In this document: positions 10,468 through 19,090 of the stretch, piece after piece
How positions within the stretch are numbered: the first letter of the stretch is position 1
How the letters are laid out: each line of letters starts with the position of its first letter
Origin: Kalaharituber pfeilii
Taxonomy: Eukaryota; Ascomycota; Pezizomycetes; Pezizales; Pezizaceae
DNA length: 64,000 bases
Direction of reading: 5' to 3'
NCBI GenBank assembly: GCA_015179045.1
Contig: WHUZ01000046.1
Span: 427,020 to 491,019 of the forward strand
Position numbers and translations under genes: made by a program
The notes under the pieces: generated by a model
Seen by the model: the letters and a program-made list of their open reading frames with translations, nothing else
What the model was told of the DNA's origin: nothing
Database searches by the model: none

Positions 10468-11084
10468 GTGGTTAGTGTGCCTGGTTACAATGAATGGATG
10501 ACGCACATCTGTTCTGGCCTACCGACGAACATTATGGTTCACTACTCAATTAAGAGACAGCTGACTGGCAAGGAAGTGAAGAAAATTATAGGGTCTGGTA
10601 CTACCATTTCCCCTACCACCTCTGTGCTAGCTCCAGCCACTCCCCCTACTACCCAGCACTTTGGTAAGGGAAAAAAAAGGGGACAAAACATGCTGAATCT
10701 GGCACCACCAACCTCCCTCTTACTGCCAACTTTCTCTCTACCGCAACATTAGAAAAGACTCAAGCATTTTGGCATTGTGGTACATGGAATAATAGTTTTG
10801 AGGAAGGATCTAGGGAATATCCGCAATTGGCTGCAGGCTGCTAACAGGGACCTGTGGCAGATTACTGGGATTCGGTGGTTGAGAAAGAAGGAAATACTCA
10901 TGGAGGAAGGGAAATCTACAAGCTCAATTGTGGTATACTTGGAGAAGCAAGCCCAACATTGGGAAGAGGGAGATTGGGAGGGAAATGGCCGAAGTCTTTG
11001 TCAATACGGGTGAGACAGAGCATCTTTATCTCCAGGGAAGTTAATGTGAATCTTGCTTGGATTCTCCTTCGGGCCCGCATGAGG
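10468..11084 (+). pseudogene. Decayed LINE ORF1-like sequence
   Basis: Broken plus-strand frames encode a protein resembling the ORF1-only LINEs at 15231-16657 and 42390-44044. IKRQLTGKEVKKI and later VHGIIVLRKDLGNIRNWLQA, GIRWLRKK and SSIVVYLEK match the order KRQLSGEEAKKI, LRKDLGEVEHWLEA, GIRWLRR, SSVVVYLG of those copies. It is interrupted by stops and then by the family B LINE at 11099. It is an old ORF1 copy or a diverged relative. Confidence 0.6.
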
Positions 11085-11096
11085 AGTGAGGATAAC

Positions 11097-11128
<32 letters not shown>

Positions 11129-11907
11129 ATAACCTCGCTTGTAGCACATGGCCATGGCAGGGTCCCTGGGCAAGCCCTCATAGCACGGAGACAGGCTAAA
11201 CGAAATTTCTACGTACATGGCCTCATCGCGCCGTCGCCCCCGCTCTCCTAACTTCTAGAACTTGACCCTGGCGAAGAAATTCTCTAAAATGTCATATTCC
11301 TCCCCATTCTCCGCCTTTCCCTTCCAATTCTTTCCCATGTCGCTCCACCTCTCAAAACCTTCTGGACGGTTCTTCTGGCTTCTGCATCGGAAATGGGGTG
11401 CGCCAGAGGGTGAAGGCGTGGAGGAAGGAGAAGAGAGAAGTGGGGAGCTTTGGAGGAGGAAAGGTCATGGAGTGGAGTAGGGTAGCAGTATCCAATTTCA
11501 CTGCCTTGCGCCTGGAGAGAGGGAGGTGTGCAGTGTGGTTGAAGAGGATAGGGGCTGCTGAGTCGGATAAGTGCAGGTGCGGGGAGGTGCAAACCGGGGA
11601 GCACCTCGCTTTCCGATGCAGAAACCAGAAGAACCGTCCAGAAGGCTTTGAGAGGTGGGGCGACATGGGGAAGGATTGGAAAAGAAAGGCGGAGAATGGG
11701 GAGGAGTATGCCGTTTTGGAGAATTTCTTCGCTGGGGTCAAGTTCTAGAAGGTAGGAGAATGCGGGGTCGAGTTCTAGAAGCTAGGAGAGCGGGGGCGAC
11801 GGCGCGTGGGGGCCATGTATGTAGAGAGTTAGTTTAGCCTGTCTCCGGGCTATGAGGGCTTGCCCAGGGACCCTGCCATGGCCAAGTGCTACAAGCGGGG
11901 TTATGTG

Positions 11908-11945
<38 letters not shown>

Positions 11946-12314
11946 CTGCATCGGAAAGCGAGATGCTCCCCCGTTTGCACCTCCCCACACCTGCACTTAT
12001 CCGATTCAGCCACCCCCAGCTTCTTCAACCATACTGCACACCTTCCCCTCTCCAGTCGCAATGCAGTGAAGTTTGATGTCGCCCTCCTACTCCACTCCAT
12101 GACCTTTCCTCCTCCGAACCCCTCTATCTCTCTCCTCTCTTTCCTCCACGCCTTTATCCTCTGGCGCACCCCACTCCCAGTGGCCACCTCCCTCCCCTTC
12201 TCCATCGTCCCCTTCTTTGCCCACTCATCCGCCTTCTCATTCCCTGCGATCCCGATGTGAACATTAGTTTCGCATCCCCCCCCCTTCTCTTCCTTCCCGC
12301 AGTGAGGATAACTT
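11085..12314 (-). mobile_element. LINE family B, 5'-truncated, 14-bp TSD, with nested copy
   Basis: The TSD agtgaggataactt (11085-11098 and 12301-12314) bounds a minus-strand LINE. Reading on the minus strand from about 12265, it encodes the RNase H end (HIGIAGNEKADEWAKKG) and then ALRLERGRCAVWLKK and the Cys/His knuckle CRCGEVQTGEHLAFRC. The frame then breaks at the nested plus-strand copy and resumes as FERWSDMGKNWKGKAENGE, ending near 11265. The family B tail and poly-T follow at 11099-11200. It is the best view of family B ORF2, which is related to but clearly distinct from family A. Confidence 0.9.
11380..11957 (+). mobile_element. LINE family B copy nested in opposite orientation, 14-bp TSD
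   Basis: The TSD ttctgcatcggaaa (11380-11393 and 11944-11957) flanks a 550-bp plus-strand family B copy. Its frame from 11398 to 11748 encodes RQRVKAWRKEKREVG, the knuckle CRCGEVQTGEHLAFRC and the C-terminus ENFFAGVKF. It ends in the family B tail (cccagggaccctgccatgg) and a 33-nt A run. Inserted head-on into another family B copy, it creates a long inverted repeat. Confidence 0.9.
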
Positions 12315-12489
12315 GATTTGTTTCCTTTTCTGCTTGTAACACAGAGAGAGTCATGGGCAGTACAATGGTTGTCCTTCGTTTTGAATTCACTTTCATTATG
12401 TTAACTTTCACCTACCTTACTAGCGAGGGTCGTGGGTCTCCATGCTGTGTCTGTGTCTCTTTGTCTTTATTTCATTTTTTCCTTTGTAC

Positions 12490-12550
12490 TATTCTCGCCA
12501 TAGCGCATCGGACGGGATACGAGTAACGATATATATATATTAAAAAAAGG
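12490..12550 (+). mobile_element. Diverged LINE family A tail
   Basis: The motifs cgccatagcgcatcggacgg, gagtaacgatatatata and a short A run match the family A tail with several changes, including a weakened hairpin. No TSD was identified. Confidence 0.55.
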
Positions 12551-12609
12551 CACTGGAAGTCTATCCTCCTTATCATACTCTCAGCCACGCCCCATGAATA
12601 CTGTAGTGC

Positions 12610-12662
12610 TCTACCCGATGTCTCCCGCCATAGCCTACTAGGCGGCACGCGAGTAATGAAAT

Positions 12663-12693
<31 letters not shown>

Positions 12694-12702
12694 ACCCGAT
12701 GT
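12610..12702 (+). mobile_element. LINE family A tail-only insertion with 12-bp TSD
   Basis: The TSD tctacccgatgt (12610-12621 and 12691-12702) flanks a 69-bp insert made of the hairpin variant GCCT ACT AGGC, gcgagtaatgaaat and poly-A. The stem change from C-G to T-A is compensated on both sides of the loop. Confidence 0.9.
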
Positions 12703-12816
12703 ACATTGTGCCTTACTAGGCCAAGTTCGCCGTACATTAAGGACACTTGTCTTCCGCACTACGGCCGCAACCCATGCATATTGCGGCATCGCGCAAACTG
12801 AGTCGCGCATCGGTAG

Positions 12817-12973
12817 GATGGTCTTGTATTTTTTTTTTTTTTTTTTTTTTTTTATATCAATACTCGCGTGCCGCCCTATGGACTATGGCGAGGGTCTTTA
12901 TTTAAGTAAAGGAAAACTAAAATGTAGCTACATGAAACCCACGACTCTCACTGGTATTATGATGGTCTTGTAT
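12817..12973 (-). mobile_element. LINE family A short copy, 131 bp, 13-bp TSD
   Basis: The TSD gatggtcttgtat (12817-12829 and 12961-12973) flanks poly-T, the inverted family A tail and about 65 bp of upstream 3' UTR. Removing this insert and the one at 12622-12690 restores a continuous host sequence of unknown function. Confidence 0.9.
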
Positions 12974-13384
12974 ATGTTCATCAACGTTAACTCCCTCAAA
13001 TTCCATCTCCACCAAGCGTAGCCGTGCTAAGCCACCGAGTAAATGTAGGTGCACATACGGGCTTTTTTGTTTGATATTTTGCCTGTGCTTTTATGTTATT
13101 TCAGTTCATTTTATTTTTTTTCTTGCTGGCTACGGTGGCCACAGTGTGTGGTGCATGCACATAGTTCTGTGAGGTTCCTATTCTCTATATTATTCGAGGT
13201 TGGTGCCATCAAGCCTTGGCATGGGGTTAGTCAATATTGTAGGGTATGTATGTAACGCTGGAATATGACAGTATACTTGCCCCCATAGCGAAGACCTATC
13301 GTCATAATGCAGAACTCGTTTTCGGCTCCTCCTTTGATAACAACCACAGGGCCTCGAAGGCCCCATGCTACCTGACAATCAACC
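12974..13384. other. Host-like sequence left of gypsy-3
   Basis: No recognisable gene. The final five bases, caacc (13380-13384), are the left target-site duplication of gypsy-3. Confidence 0.4.
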
Positions 13385-15192
13385 TGTCATGGAAATACAA
13401 ATATAATAAGATAAACATTGTTTTCTATTATATTTGGTATTTACCCTGAGATAAGAATTACTAATTTCCTTACTAATATTTCTTTACTAATCATGTACTG
13501 TTTTGAGGTGCTTGTAGAGTTGGGTACTATACCCTACACCTTAAAACATTTCAGTCAAGAATGCCTACAACGTTGTTGATTGACAAAATCATGTATTAAG
13601 GTAATGACATCATGAGTGACATCATAGGATGACATCATGGTAACGTCATGGATTGGATTTCTAATCACTGAGAAAAATGACATCACTTCTGACATCATAC
13701 TGACGTCAAAAGGATGCCAAAGCCAGTTTTATTCAGTACAAAAAACATGTTATTTTACACCCAAATAGCTATAAAAGCGTTGGGTTTTTACCATAGGATT
13801 AGATCTTTAGAGTTCTCAGAGTTCATCAGTCTAATAGGTAGTCCTAGTAGACCAAGGCGGTAGCCTAAGAGACTTATCTTTAGTAAGATACGTCTTAGAT
13901 GGATAGAGTACAATTTAAAGCAATCAGACTTACTCCTTTCAGTCCACAATCTGTGAATCATTATACATTTCTAAGTACCTTAAGAGAGACGCCTACGCTT
14001 AGTCTCTCAACACCAGTACCCAGTATCAACACTCTGAATAGTCACTGTATACAAGTACCATTGGGCAGTTTACTCAACTGTAAACAAAGACTCATTCAAT
14101 TCCTACATAGAACAAAGGAACCAAACCAAGAAAGTCAAACAATACTCTTGTTCTGCCAACAAAGAAATTTCACCCTAGAATTTCTCTAGTTCACTAAACA
14201 ACATAGGAGACCACCACATATAACTGTCCTGTACAGAGGAACTATTAATCAGTTTCAAACTGAATAATCCTGAAGTTCAACCCCAGCAGTTCTCTGTACC
14301 CTTGGCTCCTTTGACAACCTGTCAGCGTAGGCGTCGCTGGACTCACGAAAGTGGCACTGGTTTTCCGCGAAGGCAGCGAAGCGGACGGCAAAGGTTACGC
14401 GAGAGCGTTTTCAAGTGAGAGACTTAGAACACTGCTTGTGTCTTGATTTCCTTCTAGCTAACTGTGCAGCTCGTTTATATAGACTTCCGGCCGTCATACA
14501 TGACTAGTCAATTGACAGTAACATGACGATAAACATGCTAAGGCATACAGGCAGAGAAACGTAACAGAAAACACGCATCAGGAAGGTCCGTAATAGCAGG
14601 AAAGGCGTGAACGTAATAGAAGCATGCATTAGGAAGGTCCGCGGTAGCTGGAAAGGCGTGGACGTAATGGAGGCATGCATTAGGAAGGTCTGCGGTAGCC
14701 GGAAAGGCGTGAACGTAATGGAGGCATGCGTTAGGAAGGTCTGCGGTAGCCGGAAAGGCGTGAACGTAATAGAAACATGCATCAGGAAGGTCTGTGATGC
14801 ATGTGCGCATATTGGTAGACCATGTGCAACTTCAACACACACTTCCATGGGCAACCGCCGTTTACCAGTGGACGTTGCCTAGTGGTGATCAGTCACATCT
14901 TTAGCATACGTCTCTGGCGGTGCTTCCGGAACCGACTCCGTAAGTCTTACCTTAGCCGTAACACAACCTAAAAGAACAACAGTAATACCTAAAAATTCCC
15001 AAAAACAGAACAAAGCCCAGAACACTTCCTATAACAATAAGAACAATTTGCCAAGGCGGTAAACCCACAGCAACAGCACTACCAACCCCTCCAGAGCTTC
15101 CTCCAGCTTTCCAAGCTCTAGAGTAAACTGTAACAACAGCCTCTATAACCTGTTGAGCCCAGCTCCAGAGTTAGCATTGAGAGAATATAACA
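13385..15192 (+). repeat. gypsy-3 5' LTR (interrupted by a solo LTR)
   Basis: It is collinear with 41323-41880, 46928-47474 and 48117-48163. A solo LTR of another family sits at 14320-14963. Without it the LTR is about 1159 bp. The 5' LTR keeps more C and G than the 3' LTR, so the two copies accumulated RIP-like changes unequally. The minus strand of 14970-15190 holds an open frame with a strongly hydrophobic segment (see the antisense entry). Confidence 0.8.
14315..14968 (-). repeat. Solo LTR, gypsy-2 family, with internal 52-bp tandem repeats
   Basis: A 644-bp LTR (14320-14963) is flanked by the 5-bp TSD caacc (14315-14319 and 14964-14968). Read on the minus strand it begins tgttacggctaagg and contains gactagtcatgtatgac and tctatata, like the gypsy-2 LTRs, so it is a diverged member in reverse orientation. 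Between about 14570 and 14800 it carries roughly five imperfect tandem copies of a 52-bp unit (core catgcattaggaaggtc ... ggaaaggcgtg). Confidence 0.85.
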
Positions 15193-15230
15193 TTTTTAAG
15201 TCTTGCAAGTTACTCACCTTAACCTTGAAT

Positions 15231-16610
15231 ACCCTCACTACCAATTCTACAGCGACAACCACTTCGACAGGACGAGCGCTCGGAAGCCACTCCGCAACCA
15301 CAGCGTCCCCCCCAGCGAAACCTACATAGATCGAAAGCTCTCAGTGCGCTGAGTCTTTAGATCTAATTTTTTATTCCAAAAAACCCAACTCCTCAAGTTT
15401 CCCCCTTGGGGGTTAAGTTTCGAGGAAATTTTCAGCTCCTTACTCCGTTGCCAGCACACCATCATCCCTGACTTCTTGGCATTCCCACCATGGATCCGAC
15501 CAATAGATTCATGGCATTGGGCAGCCCAGCACCAAAAAAACATGCCCGTAGGTGCCAAAACAACTCTGGCCAAGAGTACCCGTCTCGAGGCCCTACTGTA
15601 CAAGTCTATCGCAGATCGGCTCGGCGGAGTCAATATGTCCGATATGCTTGATGCCGTGGGGGATGTCATCGAACACATATATGCTTGCATAAAAGACCAG
15701 AAGACAAGACCAAACTTTGAACCAACAGACAGGTTCCTGTGTGAAATCAGGAGTATGCATCGCGTCATTGCTGCTCTTGCACTAGCGGTGAAGACGGAAT
15801 CATGTACAGAAATACACAATATGCACCTGAGGAAACCCTCAAAGGAAGGGGAATCACAGACTGATCCGGAGATACCACCAAAGCTATCTTATGCAGCAGT
15901 CATCTCCCAAAACATTCCGCCAAGCACACTCCCGAAAGGGAACAAATCGGACCCACCTTCAGCGCCGCCACCAGAAAGCCGAACAAAGTCCACCGCTTCC
16001 CGATCCAAAAAAGCAAAAAGGGGACAGAGTACCAGTCCCCCCAAGCAGGAAACGTCCAAAAAACCATCTCCAACACCATCTCTGAAGCCAATCCCAAAGG
16101 AAAGGACACTCCCGCAATCCGGTCGTGCCATTGTAGTGCATGGAATTGCGGTGACAAAGAAACTCGGGAAAGTAAGAGATTGGATGGAGACTGCGAACCC
16201 CTGGATGGGAAAGATTGTTGCGGCAAGATGGTTGGTGAAGAAAGAGAGGAGGGAGGGAAAGAAGGCTAGCTCGGTTGTCATCTACCTGGAGGGGGAGGTG
16301 GAATCGGATAGCCAAACACCAGCGAAGGTAAGGTTGTCAGGCAAGTGGTACGATTCGTGCCTGTATGACTGGGACAGAAATTCAAAGGTGGACAGAAAGG
16401 GGAAGAGGAGGGACGTGGAGGAAATGGACTTGACGGCGTAATCTTTCATTTTTGGAGGAGCGGGTTGTCTCAGGGGTTTTATTTCCTCTATTCCCTTATG
16501 AATGTTGGTGTATATAGTGAGTTGTTTGTTTTTAGGTGCCTGTCTCCGGGCCATAAGGACTTCGGTCCAGGGACCCTGCCATGGCGAACAGCTGCAAGCG
16601 GGGTTACGTG

Positions 16611-16646
<36 letters not shown>

Positions 16647-16657
16647 CTCACTACCAA
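15231..16657 (+). mobile_element. Full-length ORF1-only LINE ('half-LINE') with family B tail, 14-bp TSD
   Basis: The TSD accctcactaccaa (15231-15244 and 16644-16657) flanks a 1.4-kb element. Its 5' end (gacaaccacttcgacaggac, then cctacatagatcgaaag) is shared with the elements at 42402-44032 and 56320-57669, so it is full length rather than randomly truncated. It encodes one ORF1-like protein, no reverse transcriptase, and ends in the family B tail with poly-A. It depends on another LINE's enzyme. Confidence 0.85.
15542..16441 (+). CDS. LINE ORF1-like protein of the half-LINE
   Basis: The first in-frame ATG gives 299 residues; the frame is open further upstream to about 15476. An ATG at 15490 in an excellent context (ccaccatgg) lies in another frame that runs into an A7 tract at about 15535, so a one-base slip there may have separated the true start from the body. 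The N-terminal part is helical. The middle is Pro/Ser/Lys-rich and probably disordered. The C-terminal domain (RAIVVHGIAVTKKLGKVRDW, ARWLVKK, ASSVVIYLEG, VRLSGKWY) is conserved in all ORF1 copies of the window. The role is inferred as an RNA-binding, gag-like chaperone of a Tad-type LINE. It is not verified by search. Confidence 0.65.
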   Translation: MPVGAKTTLAKSTRLEALLYKSIADRLGGVNMSDMLDAVGDVIEHIYACIKDQKTRPNFEPTDRFLCEIRSMHRVIAALALAVKTESCTEIHNMHLRKPSKEGESQTDPEIPPKLSYAAVISQNIPPSTLPKGNKSDPPSAPPPESRTKSTASRSKKAKRGQSTSPPKQETSKKPSPTPSLKPIPKERTLPQSGRAIVVHGIAVTKKLGKVRDWMETANPWMGKIVAARWLVKKERREGKKASSVVIYLEGEVESDSQTPAKVRLSGKWYDSCLYDWDRNSKVDRKGKRRDVEEMDLTA

Positions 16658-17589
16658 AACCAATCAACTCCTTCTCCTTCTCAACATCAGCACCAGAGAA
16701 GCCCAGCAAAGCAAGAGCAGTAGAGATATCCTTTTCAGTATAAGACAGCAAAAAAGGAATTCTCAACCTCCTCTCCCTAGGAGACAAGGCAGCCAGTACC
16801 CTGTCAGAAGTTATAGGACAAGCAGTAACTCCCATAATAGGAGAGGCACCCACTGTCTTCTGGACACATATATCCCTGAAATCCTGTCTCTGAAGCTTGC
16901 CAGAAAGAGTTAGATAAAAATCATTCATAAGAAGAATAGTATTAAGAGAAGGAATCTCCTTTCCAAAAAGATTAAAGGAAATACTCATATCAATCTTTCT
17001 GGAGAATTTACAAAGTCTGTAATTAGAAAACAAGTACCCACTGAACACTTCTGAGCTGATACTTTCTTTTGTCTTCTCAATAACTTCCTAGGTATAAGAG
17101 AAGTCCTTAAAAGCAGCTCCCTAAGAAATAGTTCTTCTAATAAAAAAGAAAGGTATCAACAAATCTTTAGTAGCAATATCTTTGAAGACAAAAGAGTTAC
17201 AACTATAGATCTGCCTAAGTACAAAACACTTAGAATAAACACAAAAATTAAAAGTCAAAAGATTGCAACAAACCTCTGATTCTGAAGAGTCAGAACTTTG
17301 GCAGTAGAAACAGAAGCAGTCACCATTAGATCACCTGAAAGAAGGAGGAATAGCTTCCTCTTCAGAAACCTAGTCCTCTATTTTCTCAGCAGAAGACCTA
17401 GCCTACCAATCTGCAAAAAGAATTAGTAAAGAAAATAAAGAGAAATAAGATAAAGAATTATCTTCAAAATTAGCCTCCTCTATTGCAACATCTCCCTCTT
17501 CATCCTTATCATACTCCATATCACTAAGGTGATCTAAAGAGTTAAAGGAAGAAGAGGAACTAGAAGTAGGAGACTTATTAAGCAACTTA
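16658..17589. other. gypsy-3 internal sequence (antisense frame on the minus strand)
   Basis: This is single-copy gypsy-3 sequence continuing from 15193-15244. The minus strand carries the best preserved part of the antisense frame (16658-17048, about 130 codons without a stop). The plus strand shows no recognisable coding. Confidence 0.5.
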
Positions 17590-17836
17590 GTATATCTTAT
17601 GGGTTTACTGCGACCATAGTATGGGCGGCCGGTAGAGCACATGAAAAGCGAAAAATGCAAGCATATACGAAATATGCATATGTGATGTAAGTAATATACA
17701 ATAGCCAGAAAGGCACCGCAGTTGCATAATGAGTATTATATAAGCTATGCAGAGGACTAGTGAGTATCGCTAGTCAAGTGTCTTTTTGACCTGGCAGATA
17801 GTAACTCTCTACATTTACCACCTCCATAACAGTATA
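17590..17836 (+). repeat. Solo LTR family C, 237 bp, TSD gtata
   Basis: An LTR at 17595-17831 is flanked by gtata (17590-17594 and 17832-17836). It matches 37031-37269, sharing ggtttactgcgaccatag, gcggccgg and tatcgctagtcaagtgtc. The intact TSD shows it is a solo LTR and not the partner of the copy at 37031. Confidence 0.8.
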
Positions 17837-17879
17837 CAAATCCTCAAAAGTCTCTTCATTAGAACTAGAGGAATCTGAG

Positions 17880-18132
17880 TGTTACGGTGTCTGCGATTGC
17901 AGCGAAGTGTAGGTGTAACTTAGGACAACGCTTGGAACTTGACCTTTGTATAGAGGCCGTGGAGGCCTCTATATATAGGCGTCCAGCGTGTCGGTTATTT
18001 GCATTATTCTATTTAACATTGAGTGCTAACTAACAAGCTTCTCTCTCTTCACCATCATAACTATGGATGGCGTGATTATCATGCGTCATCTCTCATCGCT
18101 TATCATTGATACTTTGTTGGGTCACCCTGACA
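17880..18132 (-). repeat. gypsy-1 3' LTR
   Basis: 253 bp. On the plus strand it begins TGTTACGGTGTC and ends CACCCTGACA. It contains the palindromic TATA-like CTATATATAG near gaggcctc. It is identical to 23858-24110. Confidence 0.92.
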
Positions 18133-18339
18133 TTACCCCCGTTCTTACGGCTGACGTCCTCGTCAGACCTTCGCTTCATTGAGACCTTCACCTCATTTCT
18201 TTAGGGTAGCATTTCTGTATGTCAGGGGCCTGTATCATCCATCACCTTGCGCTACCGTTAAACCTCTCCATGGGTAAAAAAAACCCTGTGGGAAAAAGTA
18301 CTCCATGGGCGAGGAAGGTATAGGCTCAGTGTCTATCAC

Positions 18340-19090
18340 TTCTTCGATTCGTCGGCATGTGTTCCGTGCAGCTCTTCGACTCGTCGGTATATGCTCAATT
18401 CAATTGTCAACTCTTCGATTTTCATCGGTATAGGCTCAATTCATCAGTCTTCGATTCGTCGGCATGTACTCAGTTCAGCTCTTCGACTCATCGGCATAGG
18501 TTCAATTATCAATTGTCAGTCTTCAATTCGTCGGCATGTGCTTACTTCAGCTCTTCGACTCATTGGCATAGGTTCAGTCTTCGATTTGTCGGTATGTTCA
18601 GCTCTTCGACTCATCGGCATAGCTCAATTATCAATTGTCAGTCTTCAATTCGTCGGTATGTGCTTACTTCAGCTCTTCGACTCATTGGCATAGGTTCAGT
18701 CTTCGATTTGTCGGTATGTGCTTACTTCAGCTCTTCGACTCATCGCATAGCTCAATTATCAATTGTCAGTCTTCAATTCGTCGGTATGTGCTTACTTCAG
18801 CTCTTCGACTCATTGGCATAGGTTCACTCTTCGATTTGTCGGCATGTGCTTACTTCAGCTCTTCGACTCATCGGCATAGCTCAATTATCAATTGTCAGTC
18901 TTCAATTCGTCGGTATGTGCTTACTTCAGCTCTTCGACTCATTGGCATAGGTTCAATTTATCAATTGTCAGGTCTTCGATTTATCGGTATAAGCTCAATT
19001 CAATTCTTCGATACATCGGTATATGCACAATTCAACTCTTCGATACATCAGTATGCTTAGTTCAATTGTCAACTCTTCGATCCATTGGCT
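18340..19090. repeat. Tandem repeats in the gypsy-1 3' untranslated region
   Basis: About 750 bp of imperfect tandem units combine blocks such as cttcgactcatcggcatagg, caattatcaattgtcagtc and ttcaattcgtcggtatgtgc in varying order (periods about 60-120 bp). They lie between the pol stop and the polypurine tract and overlap the last few pol codons. Confidence 0.85.

Noticed and set aside
13385..17594. A separate minus-strand element ending at the left LTR, with the antisense frame as its 3' gene
   Set aside because: The opposite-end LTR is preceded by a plus-strand polypurine tract and the outer flanks form a TSD, so the LTR belongs to a plus-strand element. No purine tract abuts the left LTR on the minus strand. 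Not fully excluded.
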